DNA of 64,000 nucleotides, from positions 5,022,001-5,086,000 of the forward strand of contig NZ_CP009288.1 of assembly GCF_000756615.1 (NCBI RefSeq), read 5' to 3'. The DNA comes from Paenibacillus durus (lineage in GTDB: Bacteria; Bacillota; Bacilli; Paenibacillales; Paenibacillaceae). Position numbers and translations under genes: made by a program. Below the pieces are notes generated by a model. It searched no databases. It was not told where the DNA came from and saw only the letters and a list, made by a program, of their open reading frames with translations. Shown here one piece after another: positions 7,550 through 14,972 of the stretch. Within the stretch, counting starts at the first letter, position 1. Each line of letters begins with the position of its first letter.

Positions 7550-8737
7550 CTAGTAAATCGCCCATGTTCCCGAAACGGGTGTCCAGCCGGAAATATTGGT
7601 CACAAAATTTGAAGTGTTGGTAAATTTTACGTTCCGGAAGACCGCCGACGAGTTCCAGGACGACAGGCCGAAGTAGCCGCTTTCGAAAGACGAATCCTGC
7701 TGGTCGATAACCAGCTTATCATCCACATAAATTTTCACCCGTTCGTCAATCGTCTCGACTTTCACATGATACGTCGTGGAAGCACGGAGATCGGCGGGTT
7801 TAGAGACAATTTCCGTAATTGAATCGTTTCCAATTTTTCCGAGCGTAACTTTATCAGTTTCCGTATTCAGCATGGCAACATAGCCGCTCTTCATTTCCGG
7901 GTCTGCCCGGAATACCAGTCCTCCTGCGCCGATCAGCGTGTTGTTCTCAATAGGCATCACGTCGGCTTCGTACACAAACGACTGCCCGCGCTGCGTCGAT
8001 ACGGCAAAGGAGTAGCCCCCGGCTTTCCCGGTTCCCTGAATGCCTCCGTCGGGGCCGAATTCGCTCTCGTAGGTCCACTCTTTCAAGTTGGGCGAAGTAT
8101 AGAACATGATTCTGTCTTTGGATGCGAGAGTCATCACCCACTGGTTCGATTCTTCATGCCAGAATACGTTCGGATCGCGCCAGTCGGGAACGGGCGGATT
8201 CGGCATGACAGGGTTGCCTTCATATTTTGTCCATGTCCGGCCTCTGTCCGTGCTGTAGGCGAGACTTTGAACCTGCCTTGGTCCATTGGCGTGAGTGAAG
8301 ATGGCCACCATGGCATTTTTGCCGAACCCGGCTGTATTGTTATAATCGATGACCGCACTTCCCGAGAAAATGACACCGTTTTCATCTGGCACCAGGGCAA
8401 ATGGCAGCTGCTCCCAATGAATGAGGTCCTTGCTGACGGCGTGTCCCCAATGCATGGGGCCTTGAGTCTTCTCGTAAGGGTCGTATTGGAAAAACTGATG
8501 ATACTCCCCCTCAAAATAAATCATTCCGTTCGGGTCATTCATCCAGTTCGCTTGAGGTGAGAAGTGAAACTGATTTCGGTGAACCTCGTTGTAATAGTCT
8601 GAGCCGGCGGTCTGCCCGGAAGCGTTAGCGGTCAAGCCGGCCGGAAATGCCAAGGCGAGCGCCAGTGTTAAAGTGGCTAGCGTTTTTCCCTTTTTACTCA
8701 AAATGGAACCAACACCTTTCGCTGCAAATGTGGACAT
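7550..8737 (-). pseudogene. N-terminal remnant of a secreted GH32 levanase, catalytic domain internally deleted
   Basis: The 395-codon frame starts with a signal peptide. It carries the GH32 nucleophile motif NDPNG (67-71) and the RDP motif (187-189), then jumps at about residue 235 from the second or third propeller blade directly into a CBM66-like domain (FVYEADV onward). The region that should hold the EC acid/base motif and the rest of the propeller, a few hundred residues in SacC-type levanases, is missing. The frame also ends in mid-domain at GWTPVSGTW. A TTG start at about 8698 would give a more usual signal peptide than the ATG at 8737. The product should be inactive on levan. The rest of the gene is at 5103-6078. 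Confidence 0.82.
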
Positions 8738-8924
8738 CTACTTTGACACGTTATCATCCTATTCACTGCCGAAATCTTTCATTCGTTGTTTGTTTTAAAA
8801 AAGATTAGAAGCGATTTCAATATATTATTTTGTATGAAGCGCTCACCTTTAAATAACACACTAATATTCGAACATTTCGTAAAATCTATAATCAAGTCAG
8901 ACACATTATTAAGTGAAGAGCAAT

Positions 8925-8968
8925 ATAAAAAAGTCCTGAAAATCAAGGAATTCTTGATTATCAGGACT
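8925..8968 (-). terminator. Terminator downstream of the cfr-like gene
   Basis: Arms 8932-8947 and 8953-8968 form a 16-bp stem with one mismatch and a 5-base loop. On the minus strand a run of T follows. It ends about 165 bases after the cfr-like stop codon and would close the ABC-F/cfr transcription unit. Confidence 0.8.
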
Positions 8969-9010
8969 GACTTTGTTGTGCCAAAACGATATTCCCAATC
9001 GATGCCAAAC
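8954..9010 (+). repeat. Scattered end-like repeat, copy B
   Basis: GATTATCAGGACT is followed by TTGTTGTGCCAAAACGATATT and a second GCCAAACGA-like unit, matching copies A (4341-4412) and C (17490-17591) in order and orientation. Its first 13 bases double as an arm of the terminator at 8925-8968. The remainder up to 9132 holds no credible gene. Confidence 0.4.
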
Positions 9011-9132
9011 GAATTTCCGAATAGTGCGCCTACGCCGCAAATCATAACAGCTGCCCTCTTCATGGAAGCCGTTTCTCTTTTCAGTCGCAGACCCGCTGCG
9101 TCCGGCGTAATAAATTTAATTTCCAACATCGA

Positions 9133-10164
9133 TTATTCGGAGCGGTATAGCTGGCCGCATGCCGCGTTAATGTCCGATCCGAATTGAGTTCGGACCGTGA
9201 CGCTTATACCTTTTGAATTCAAGATCCGAACAAACGCTTTAATCTGATTAGGATCAGATTGCCGATAGCTGTCTGGCGTAACTTCGGTCGAATTGAATGG
9301 AATCAGGTTAACGTGGTAGAGATGTTCTCCAGGTCCCCTTCCCCTTAACAACTCGGCAACTGCTTCCGCATGCTCCGTCGAGTCGTTGACTCCTCGAAGA
9401 AGAATGTACGCAATATACACCTTTCTCCCTGTATGCCGGATATGACGATCCAATGCCTTCAGCACGTCGCGGACTGGGAATCGGTCGTTAATCGGCATCA
9501 GCTCGCTTCGCTGATCGTCGAACGGCGAATGCAGCGAGAAGGTTAGATTGACCTGCGGAAACTCCCGTGTCAGCTTGTCGATCCCCGGCAACAGGCCGAT
9601 AGTGGAAATCGTAATTCGTCGATGCCCTAAACCAAAGAGATGCGGGTCGGTCAAAATCGTCATTGCATCAAAAATATGCGGGTTGGCGAGAGCCTCCCCC
9701 ATGCCCATGAATGAGACGCTGTCCAACGCGTGGCCGTTCAAGCGAAAGTGCAGCAATTGGTCGGTAATTTCATCGGCGGTCAGATTTCGTTTCAGGCCGA
9801 TGGTACCCGTGGCGCAAAACCTGCACCCGAATCCGCAGCCGCACTGCGTGGAAATACAATACGATTTCCACCCCCGCTCATAAGTAAGTCGTACAGCCTC
9901 CACGCGTTCATCGCCCGCAATGGCAAACAGCACCTTGCTGATCTGTTTCGACGTGAGTTCCTTTACCGGAACGATGCTGCAGACGTTCGGACCAAGCATC
10001 CGGGTCAACTCGTCGCGTAAAAATTTGGGCAGTATGGTCATCCGTTCGTATTCGCAGACGTTTTGTTTGAAAATCGCGTCCATAATCTGAGCATACCTAT
10101 ACTCGGGCTGCTTGAAGTCGGACAACATTCGCCGAATCGTTTCATATTTTGAGATTAGTCTCAT
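9133..10164 (-). CDS. cfr: Cfr-family 23S rRNA (adenine-2503-C8) methyltransferase
   Basis: The 343-residue radical-SAM protein has the cluster motif C110-x3-C114-x2-C117 and the two cysteines needed for methyl transfer (about C103 and C336 in AACGQL). It matches Cfr rather than the housekeeping RlmN in the stretches CGCGFGCRFCATG, NLTADEITDQ and FSLHSP. Cfr methylates C8 of A2503 in the peptidyl transferase centre. In staphylococci this gives resistance to phenicols, lincosamides, oxazolidinones, pleuromutilins and streptogramin A. Chromosomal Bacillales homologues vary in activity. AAGGAG precedes the ATG. It lies downstream of an ABC-F gene and probably shares its attenuated promoter. Whether it is expressed as resistance is not shown by sequence. 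Confidence 0.82.
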   Translation of the reverse strand: MRLISKYETIRRMLSDFKQPEYRYAQIMDAIFKQNVCEYERMTILPKFLRDELTRMLGPNVCSIVPVKELTSKQISKVLFAIAGDERVEAVRLTYERGWKSYCISTQCGCGFGCRFCATGTIGLKRNLTADEITDQLLHFRLNGHALDSVSFMGMGEALANPHIFDAMTILTDPHLFGLGHRRITISTIGLLPGIDKLTREFPQVNLTFSLHSPFDDQRSELMPINDRFPVRDVLKALDRHIRHTGRKVYIAYILLRGVNDSTEHAEAVAELLRGRGPGEHLYHVNLIPFNSTEVTPDSYRQSDPNQIKAFVRILNSKGISVTVRTQFGSDINAACGQLYRSE

Positions 10165-10273
10165 GTCTTCTCCTTACCGCCGGAGAAAACGTACAAAAGT
10201 AACCGTCAGTTGGCGCTTTGACACGTCATTAACAAACTATACAGAAAAAGCGCATACGTTTGCAGACGGATCG

Positions 10274-10387
10274 CTACGTGCACCTGTCGATAGATTGGTA
10301 AACCTCCGGCAACCGATTTGTTTTTTTGTGAACCGCTTCAACTAACAGGAACCGGTTCACACAATCATCTGCGACCTCAATCTTCAT
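10274..10387 (-). CDS. Short 37-codon ORF, probably a truncated gene, between ABC-F and cfr-like genes
   Basis: The ATG at 10387 has AGGAGG nine bases upstream, overlapping the stop region of the ABC-F gene, so translation is plausible. The product begins MKIEVADDC and runs 37 residues. That N-terminus recalls SnoaL/NTF2-like proteins that begin similarly, but the downstream frame is lost, so this looks like the stub of a decayed gene. The inverted repeat GTGAACCG/CGGTTCAC falls inside it. It could instead be a regulatory short ORF ahead of cfr. Nothing else is seen up to the cfr ribosome site. Confidence 0.45.
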   Translation of the reverse strand: MKIEVADDCVNRFLLVEAVHKKTNRLPEVYQSIDRCT

Positions 10388-10400
10388 CGCTTTCATCCTC

Positions 10401-11897
10401 CTAGAAATGGTTTATCTCTTTCAGTTCCACAATCTTTGTTGCGATATGCTTGCAAAACTCGCTGTCATGCTCCACAAAAAGGATGGTCGGAGAATGCTCC
10501 AGCAGCAGTTCTTCGATTTGCATCCGGGAAATGACATCGACAAAATTGAGCGGTTCGTCCCAAACATGCAAATGAACCCGCTCGCAGAGGCTTTTCGCGA
10601 TCAGCACCTTCTTCTTCTGACCACCGCTAAAAGAAGCGATGTTCTTTTCGAATTGCAAGCGCGAAAAATCGAGTTTCCTCAAAATTGATTTGAACAGGCT
10701 TTCGTCAATTCCGCTGTTTTTGGCGAATTCCGACAAATTGCCCCGCAAGTGCGAGGTGTCTTGCGAAACGTAGGAAATTTTCAACTGGCTCCCTATTCGA
10801 AGCGCTCCGGAATAAGGAATTTCCTCGCCGCAAATCAGTTTGAGCAAGCTGGATTTGCCTGAGCCGTTCGGACCAGAGAGCGCAATGCGGTCCCCTTGCT
10901 CCACAGTAAAGCTGACGTCGCGGCAAACTTTCTTCTCGCCATAATGAATCGAAACGCGGTCAAGCTCGACTAATTGCTGTTTGTGATACGCCAGCTGAGA
11001 TATTTTCAGGCTTTCCGAACTTTCGACGTTGTTAAGGAGCTGGGATCTTTCCTCGATTGCGGATTGTTGTCTTTGTTCGATCGATTTGGACCTCTTCATC
11101 ATTTTGGCGGCCTTGTGACCGATGTACCCTTTATCGACCTTGGAGCCGGAGTTGCGGGTGCCGTTTTTTGTTTTTTCCACTTCGTGCGACCAGTTGCTCG
11201 TCCGCTTGGCCGCTTCGGACAGCCGCTTGATGTCCTTCCTCAGCTTTTCGTTCTCGGCCATCTCCATGTTGTCCTGTTGTTGTTTGTTCTCCCACCAGTC
11301 GGAAAAACTTCCCTTCTGGATTTCGATATTGGTCTTGTTGATCGAAAGAATGTGGTCCACGCAGTTGTCGAGAAACGAGCGGTCGTGCGACACCAAAATA
11401 AACCCGCTCTTGTGGTTCAAATAATCGCTGACCAGCTTCCGAGCATGCAGGTCCAGATGGTTGGTTGGCTCGTCAATGAGCAAAAAACGGTTTTCCTTCA
11501 AAAACAGGGCCGCCAGCAGCACCTTCGTTTGTTCTCCGCTCGACAACGATTCGAACGGTTGGTATAACACGTCCTCTGACACCTTCAGCAGCGAAAGCTC
11601 GCGAAGAAGCCGCCAGTGCTCGAAGTCCGGATAGATGTCGGCGACGACGTCAACGGTATTGTTCTCTTTGTGTTGAACGTGGAATGGGAAGTACTCGAAG
11701 CTGACGCCCGCCGAAATCGTTCCGCTGTATTCGTACTTACCGAGCAGCAAATTGAGAAACGTGGTCTTGCCCCGGCCGTTTCTCCCCGTAAAGCCCAATT
11801 TCCAGTTGGTATCAATTTGAAAGCTTACATTCTCAAAGATGTTGTCATAACTGCCGTCATAAGCAAACGTCAGGTTCGTTACCTTGATCAATGACAT
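10401..11897 (-). CDS. Lsa-type ABC-F ribosomal protection protein
   Basis: The 498-residue protein has two ABC domains and no membrane segments: Walker A GRNGRGKT, signature LSSGEQ and Walker B LLIDEPTNH in the first, GPNGSGKS, FSGGQ and VWDEPLN in the second. A long charged interdomain linker (about 200-290) separates them. The start (LTFAYDG) and linker pattern resemble Lsa proteins, which displace lincosamides, streptogramin A and pleuromutilins from the ribosome rather than pump them. AAAGGAGG lies nine bases before the ATG at 11897. A terminator hairpin sits immediately upstream, implying antibiotic-responsive attenuation. The gene is followed by a short ORF and the cfr-like gene on the same strand. 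Confidence 0.87.
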   Translation of the reverse strand: MSLIKVTNLTFAYDGSYDNIFENVSFQIDTNWKLGFTGRNGRGKTTFLNLLLGKYEYSGTISAGVSFEYFPFHVQHKENNTVDVVADIYPDFEHWRLLRELSLLKVSEDVLYQPFESLSSGEQTKVLLAALFLKENRFLLIDEPTNHLDLHARKLVSDYLNHKSGFILVSHDRSFLDNCVDHILSINKTNIEIQKGSFSDWWENKQQQDNMEMAENEKLRKDIKRLSEAAKRTSNWSHEVEKTKNGTRNSGSKVDKGYIGHKAAKMMKRSKSIEQRQQSAIEERSQLLNNVESSESLKISQLAYHKQQLVELDRVSIHYGEKKVCRDVSFTVEQGDRIALSGPNGSGKSSLLKLICGEEIPYSGALRIGSQLKISYVSQDTSHLRGNLSEFAKNSGIDESLFKSILRKLDFSRLQFEKNIASFSGGQKKKVLIAKSLCERVHLHVWDEPLNFVDVISRMQIEELLLEHSPTILFVEHDSEFCKHIATKIVELKEINHF

Positions 11898-11923
11898 GTT
11901 TAGGAACCTCCTTTGTCAAAATA

Positions 11924-12103
11924 AAAAGAGCTACAAGAAAGTTACCTTTCTTGTAGCTCAAAAAATACGGCACATCCAACCCGGTGCAGGGTATGAAAAG
12001 GGGATATATTTTTTGAGTGAAAAGAATAAGGTAACTTTCTTGCCAATAAAAAATAAAACAATTCTGCTTTATTCTTTAAAAAAAGTGGCAAGAAATATTA
12101 CAT
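11924..12103 (-). promoter_or_regulatory. Attenuator leader of the ABC-F gene
   Basis: On the minus strand a 14-bp perfect hairpin (GAGCTACAAGAAAG at 11959-11946 with 11941-11928, loop GTAA) is followed by TTTTTATTTT, an intrinsic terminator 30 bases before the ABC-F start. Upstream, 12042-12030 (CAAGAAAGTTACC) is perfectly complementary over 13 bases to 11946-11934, the terminator loop and right arm, so it can form an antiterminator. A third segment at 12095-12087 (TTTCTTGCC) can sequester that antiterminator arm. These mutually exclusive pairings are the layout of ribosome-mediated attenuation known for other resistance genes. Confidence 0.8.
11958..11975 (-). CDS. Candidate five-residue leader peptide (MCRIF)
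   Basis: ATG TGC CGT ATT TTT TGA reads MCRIF, and its stop overlaps the first bases of the terminator's left arm. A ribosome stalled here would cover that arm and free the right arm to pair with the upstream antiterminator. The ribosome site (GGGTTGG) is poor. An alternative is the ATG-TAA start-stop at 12103-12098 behind AAGAGGATA. Which one is used cannot be decided from sequence. Confidence 0.35.
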   Translation of the reverse strand: MCRIF

Positions 12104-12139
12104 TATCCTCTTCAACTCCAATCGTTAAGTGTCAGCACG

Positions 12140-12168
12140 ATCTTAGCATACCCGCTTCAACATTGCAA
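12140..12168 (-). promoter_or_regulatory. Probable ABC-F promoter
   Basis: TTGCAA at 12168-12163, a 17-base spacer ending in TGC, and TAAGAT at 12145-12140 make an extended -10 promoter. Transcription starting near 12133 would give a leader of roughly 235 bases containing the attenuator. Confidence 0.5.
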
Positions 12169-12231
12169 CATCCTAAAATGACATTATCAATTCAAAAAAA
12201 TATTCAAAATAGACATTTTACATACTTATTG

Positions 12232-12260
12232 TTTACTTTGTTTTATTCCAGTGATATACT
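12232..12260 (+). promoter_or_regulatory. Promoter of the first SDR operon
   Basis: TTTACT at 12232-12237, 17 bases and TATACT at 12255-12260. The surrounding sequence, TAGACA then GTTTACTTTGTTTT, is repeated at the aldehyde dehydrogenase promoter (14900-14928), so both are likely under the same regulator, probably the TetR protein encoded between them. Confidence 0.6.
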
Positions 12261-12289
12261 CTGATCAGGTTAAGATGAAGGAGTGGTCA

Positions 12290-13096
12290 ATGGACATGGA
12301 ATTGAATTTAAAAGGCAAACGGGCACTTATTACAGGTTCGAGCAATGGTCTCGGAATGGCAATGGTAAAAATGCTGGGAGCTGAAGGAGCAACCGTTATT
12401 GTACATGGACGCGATGAAGCGCGCACTCGCGCTGTAGCAGAGTCCATCACGTCCAATGGTGGAACTGCGACGATTGCACTCGGCGATCTAACTACTGATG
12501 AAGGAGCAGATGCAGTAGCTGCTGCTGCGTTGGCCGATGGTCCAGTAGACATTCTCGTTAACAACGCTGGCTTCTATCGTCATTTCTCCTGGATGGAAGC
12601 TACAGCCGACGAATGGGCTGATACCTATAACGTTAACGTCATTTCTGGTGTGCGTATGATTCAACGTTTGGTTCCAAAAATGCGTGAACAGAACTGGGGT
12701 CGTATCATCACGATCGGTGGGGGACTTGCTCTGCAACCAATGAATACCCACCCTCAATACAACGCAACCCTGGCTGCCCGCCATAATCTTGCTGTATCTT
12801 TGGCACGTGAGTTGAAGGGCACGCGAATTACTTCCAACGTTGTTTCGCCAGGAGCAATCCTTGTGGATGCGGTTAAGGACTTGGTTGAGCACATTGGACC
12901 TTCTCGGGGCTGGGGCCAAACCTGGGATGAGATTATGCCTAATGCGGTTAACGAGCTTATTCCTAATGACCGGGGACGCTTCGGCTACCCTGATGAAATT
13001 GCAGCGGCTGTAGCCTATCTTTGCAGCGAATATGCAGAATATGTAAGTGGGGCAACCATTCGCGTTGACGGTGGTTTGATTCGAGGAGCATTCTAA
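12290..13096 (+). CDS. Short-chain dehydrogenase/reductase (SDR)
   Basis: The 268-residue protein is a classical SDR. It has TGSSNGLG for the dinucleotide (about 15-22), NNAG in the central strand, and a C-terminal GGxxRG-type end. The usual YxxxK is replaced or shifted: the region reads QYNATLAARHN, with Tyr but Ala-Ala-Arg where Lys is expected. The true start is the ATG at 12290 behind AAGGAG rather than an earlier in-frame codon. It heads a two-gene operon with a second SDR. The substrate is unknown, and the altered active site may change or abolish catalysis. Confidence 0.85.
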   Translation: MDMELNLKGKRALITGSSNGLGMAMVKMLGAEGATVIVHGRDEARTRAVAESITSNGGTATIALGDLTTDEGADAVAAAALADGPVDILVNNAGFYRHFSWMEATADEWADTYNVNVISGVRMIQRLVPKMREQNWGRIITIGGGLALQPMNTHPQYNATLAARHNLAVSLARELKGTRITSNVVSPGAILVDAVKDLVEHIGPSRGWGQTWDEIMPNAVNELIPNDRGRFGYPDEIAAAVAYLCSEYAEYVSGATIRVDGGLIRGAF

Positions 13097-13139
13097 CATG
13101 TGCAAAGCACAAATTAAACCAAATGGAGTTGAATATATC

Positions 13140-13982
13140 ATGTCTAAAGTTTGGCTTATTACCGGGAGCTCCCGGGGTTTTGGCAAGGAGCTTGTGAAAG
13201 CGGTGCTGGCAAGCGGGAATCAAGTTATAGCCACAGCACGCAACTCAAAACAGTTAGACTACCTTGTGGAGGAATACGGGGATCAAGTTCGTACGTTCTC
13301 TTTAGATGTTACTGATCCTAAGGCTGCTCTTTCGGCGGTTAAACTGGCCGTTGACTCGTTCGGGAGACTCGATGTGGTTGTGAACAATGCCGGCTACGCG
13401 AATAGTGCTCCCATTGAAGAAATGACCGATGAGGATTTTCGAGCACAAATCGAGACTAACTTATTCGGTGTCGTAAATGTGACCAAGGCAGCACTACCTG
13501 TGTTGCGCAAGCAGCGTTCCGGTCATTTTGTTCAGTTCTCCTCCGTAGGTGGACGGGTTGGTGGTACGCCTGGCATGGGGGCTTACCAGACTGCAAAATA
13601 TGCAGTCGAAGGCTTTTCAGAAGTATTAAGCAATGAAGTCAAGCCCTTCGGTGTCAAGGTCACCATTATTGAGCCGGGGGCATTTCGAACCGACTGGCAA
13701 GGGGCATCTATGGACATGGCGGAGGTGAGTGAAGATTACCTTCAAACCGTTGGTCAAATGCACCAGTTCCGCCTTGCCACGGAAGGTAAACAACCAGGAG
13801 ACCCGGCACGGGCAGCCAAGATCATCATGGATATCGTTAACTTGGAAGAGCCACCGCTTCGTCTACTTCTCGGTGCCGGGGCTGTTGAAGCTGCAGAGAA
13901 ATCCTCAAGATCGCGCGCAGAAGAAGTGGATACATGGGCTGAAGTAAGTCGTTCTGCTGATTTTCCGACAGAAACAGACTAA
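13140..13982 (+). CDS. SDR family oxidoreductase, paralogue of the gene at 16445
   Basis: From the ATG at 13140 the 280-residue protein begins MSKVWLITGSSRGFG, the cofactor motif. NNAG and a Y-x3-K (YQTAKYA) active site follow. Its closest relative in the window is the SDR at 16445-17317, with long identical stretches (FGRLD, QIETN, VTKAALPVLR), so one arose by duplication of the other. An earlier in-frame ATG at 13098 lacks a good ribosome site. It follows the first SDR by 43 bases and ends before a strong terminator. Such SDRs reduce or oxidise small carbonyl compounds with NAD(P)H. The specific substrate is not evident. Confidence 0.88.
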   Translation: MSKVWLITGSSRGFGKELVKAVLASGNQVIATARNSKQLDYLVEEYGDQVRTFSLDVTDPKAALSAVKLAVDSFGRLDVVVNNAGYANSAPIEEMTDEDFRAQIETNLFGVVNVTKAALPVLRKQRSGHFVQFSSVGGRVGGTPGMGAYQTAKYAVEGFSEVLSNEVKPFGVKVTIIEPGAFRTDWQGASMDMAEVSEDYLQTVGQMHQFRLATEGKQPGDPARAAKIIMDIVNLEEPPLRLLLGAGAVEAAEKSSRSRAEEVDTWAEVSRSADFPTETD

Positions 13983-14019
13983 GCAGGCTGAAACATAGGG
14001 TTTACCGAACTCCTTAGTT

Positions 14020-14087
14020 AGACCACTGACGGAATTGACGCCACGATTTATGGTGCTTCCATTCGGTCAGTGGTCTCTTCTTTTTTC
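14020..14087 (+). terminator. Terminator after SDR operon
   Basis: AGACCACTGAC (14020-14030) pairs perfectly with GTCAGTGGTCT (14066-14076), followed by CTTCTTTTTTC. Confidence 0.85.
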
Positions 14088-14090
14088 AAT

Positions 14091-14132
14091 AAAAAGAAAG
14101 CCTCGTTCCAAATGAACAAGACTTTGAGACTT
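14091..14132 (-). terminator. Terminator after tetR-like gene
   Basis: On the minus strand AAGTCTTGTTC pairs with GAACGAGGCTT (11 pairs, two of them G-U), followed by TCTTTTT, just past the regulator's stop codon. Confidence 0.7.
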
Positions 14133-14146
14133 TTATATATTCTGAT

Positions 14147-14809
14147 TTATAAAGCACGATTGAATTTCTCGACAATATGTTCAATGACGGGTTGAATCCG
14201 TGAGTCGTCCACTAAGGATATCTTTTCCGGTTTGAACAATTGAATTTTTTTTAATTGATAATAATCATCGAGGGCTTGTTGAATGGTCATTTGGTTATAA
14301 AGCAAATACTTCACATTCATGATTTCCCGGAGCAAAATATCGTCTTGAAGTAAAATGAACTTCTCGTTAATCGGATTAAAAATCCCCTTGTTCTTCCCAT
14401 CTCGATAAAATTTAAGGGTCTGTTGTTCCCTTTTATTCAACGCAGTCTTCAAAACATCGTACATTTCTGGAAATACCATTTGTAAATCCTTCAGAAACAC
14501 ATCAGATATTTTGCCAACCAACGTTACCGATTGTTCAAACAATTGCTGAAACCAAACCCCAAACGATCGATCGTCATCCTCATTGGTACGATCCTCTAGC
14601 TGTTCTATATAGTCAACAAAAATGCGAACGACACCCTCGATGATTTCTTCTTTTGAAGAAAAATTCTTGTACATCGTTGCCCTGCTAACATCCATAAATT
14701 TAGCAATATCGTCCATCCTCATTTGTTGAAACCCGTCCTTCATGAGGGACGGAATCAGTTTTTTCAGCAGCTTGTTTTTTGCTTTATCTTGCTGATTCTC
14801 CATTGACAT
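14147..14809 (-). CDS. TetR/AcrR family transcriptional regulator
   Basis: The 220-residue protein has an N-terminal TetR helix-turn-helix (about 12-58: GFQQMRMDDIAKFMDVSRATMYKNFSSKEEI) and an all-helical ligand-binding domain. AAGGGGGAG precedes the ATG at 14809. It is divergent from the aldehyde dehydrogenase gene. Its own -10 (TATAAT at 14841-14836) lies beside AT-rich sequence containing GTTTATATTTT, an inverted relative of the ATATTTTGTTTAC found at the aldehyde dehydrogenase promoter. It therefore probably represses itself and the two SDR/aldehyde dehydrogenase operons. The inducer is unknown. Confidence 0.88.
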   Translation of the reverse strand: MSMENQQDKAKNKLLKKLIPSLMKDGFQQMRMDDIAKFMDVSRATMYKNFSSKEEIIEGVVRIFVDYIEQLEDRTNEDDDRSFGVWFQQLFEQSVTLVGKISDVFLKDLQMVFPEMYDVLKTALNKREQQTLKFYRDGKNKGIFNPINEKFILLQDDILLREIMNVKYLLYNQMTIQQALDDYYQLKKIQLFKPEKISLVDDSRIQPVIEHIVEKFNRAL

Positions 14810-14835
14810 TACGCTCCCCCTTACCTGTTCCTTCT

Positions 14836-14928
14836 ATTATACACGGTTTCAATAAAATATAAACAAAAAATATTATGTAGACAATTTATATATATTTTGT
14901 TTACTTTGTTTTCGTTGTGTGCTATCAT
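14836..14928. promoter_or_regulatory. Divergent tetR/aldehyde dehydrogenase control region
   Basis: Plus-strand promoter: TTTACT (14900-14905), 17 bases, TATCAT (14923-14928). Minus-strand -10: TATAAT (14841-14836). Between them TATAAACAAAAAATAT and ATATTTTGTTTAC are inverted relatives, a plausible pair of TetR half-sites. The plus promoter and its upstream 40 bases closely match the promoter at 12232-12260. Confidence 0.6.
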
Positions 14929-14972
14929 TCTTTTTAGCAAGAATCCCAAATAAATTCAAAGGAGTTATTAAA

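Noticed and set aside
8779..9187. Two opposing frames of 116 and 133 codons between the levanase and cfr-like genes
   Set aside because: No ribosome site, both cover a terminator hairpin and repeat copy B, and neither resembles a protein family.
9133..10164. RlmN assignment for the radical-SAM methyltransferase
   Set aside because: The cluster region (CGCGFGCRFCATG) and FSLHSP match Cfr. RlmN would read closer to SLHAP, and RlmN is normally a housekeeping gene in another setting.
10320..10370. GTGAACCG/CGGTTCAC hairpin as a terminator after the ABC-F gene
   Set aside because: On the transcribed strand it is followed by A, not T, and it lies inside a short ORF.
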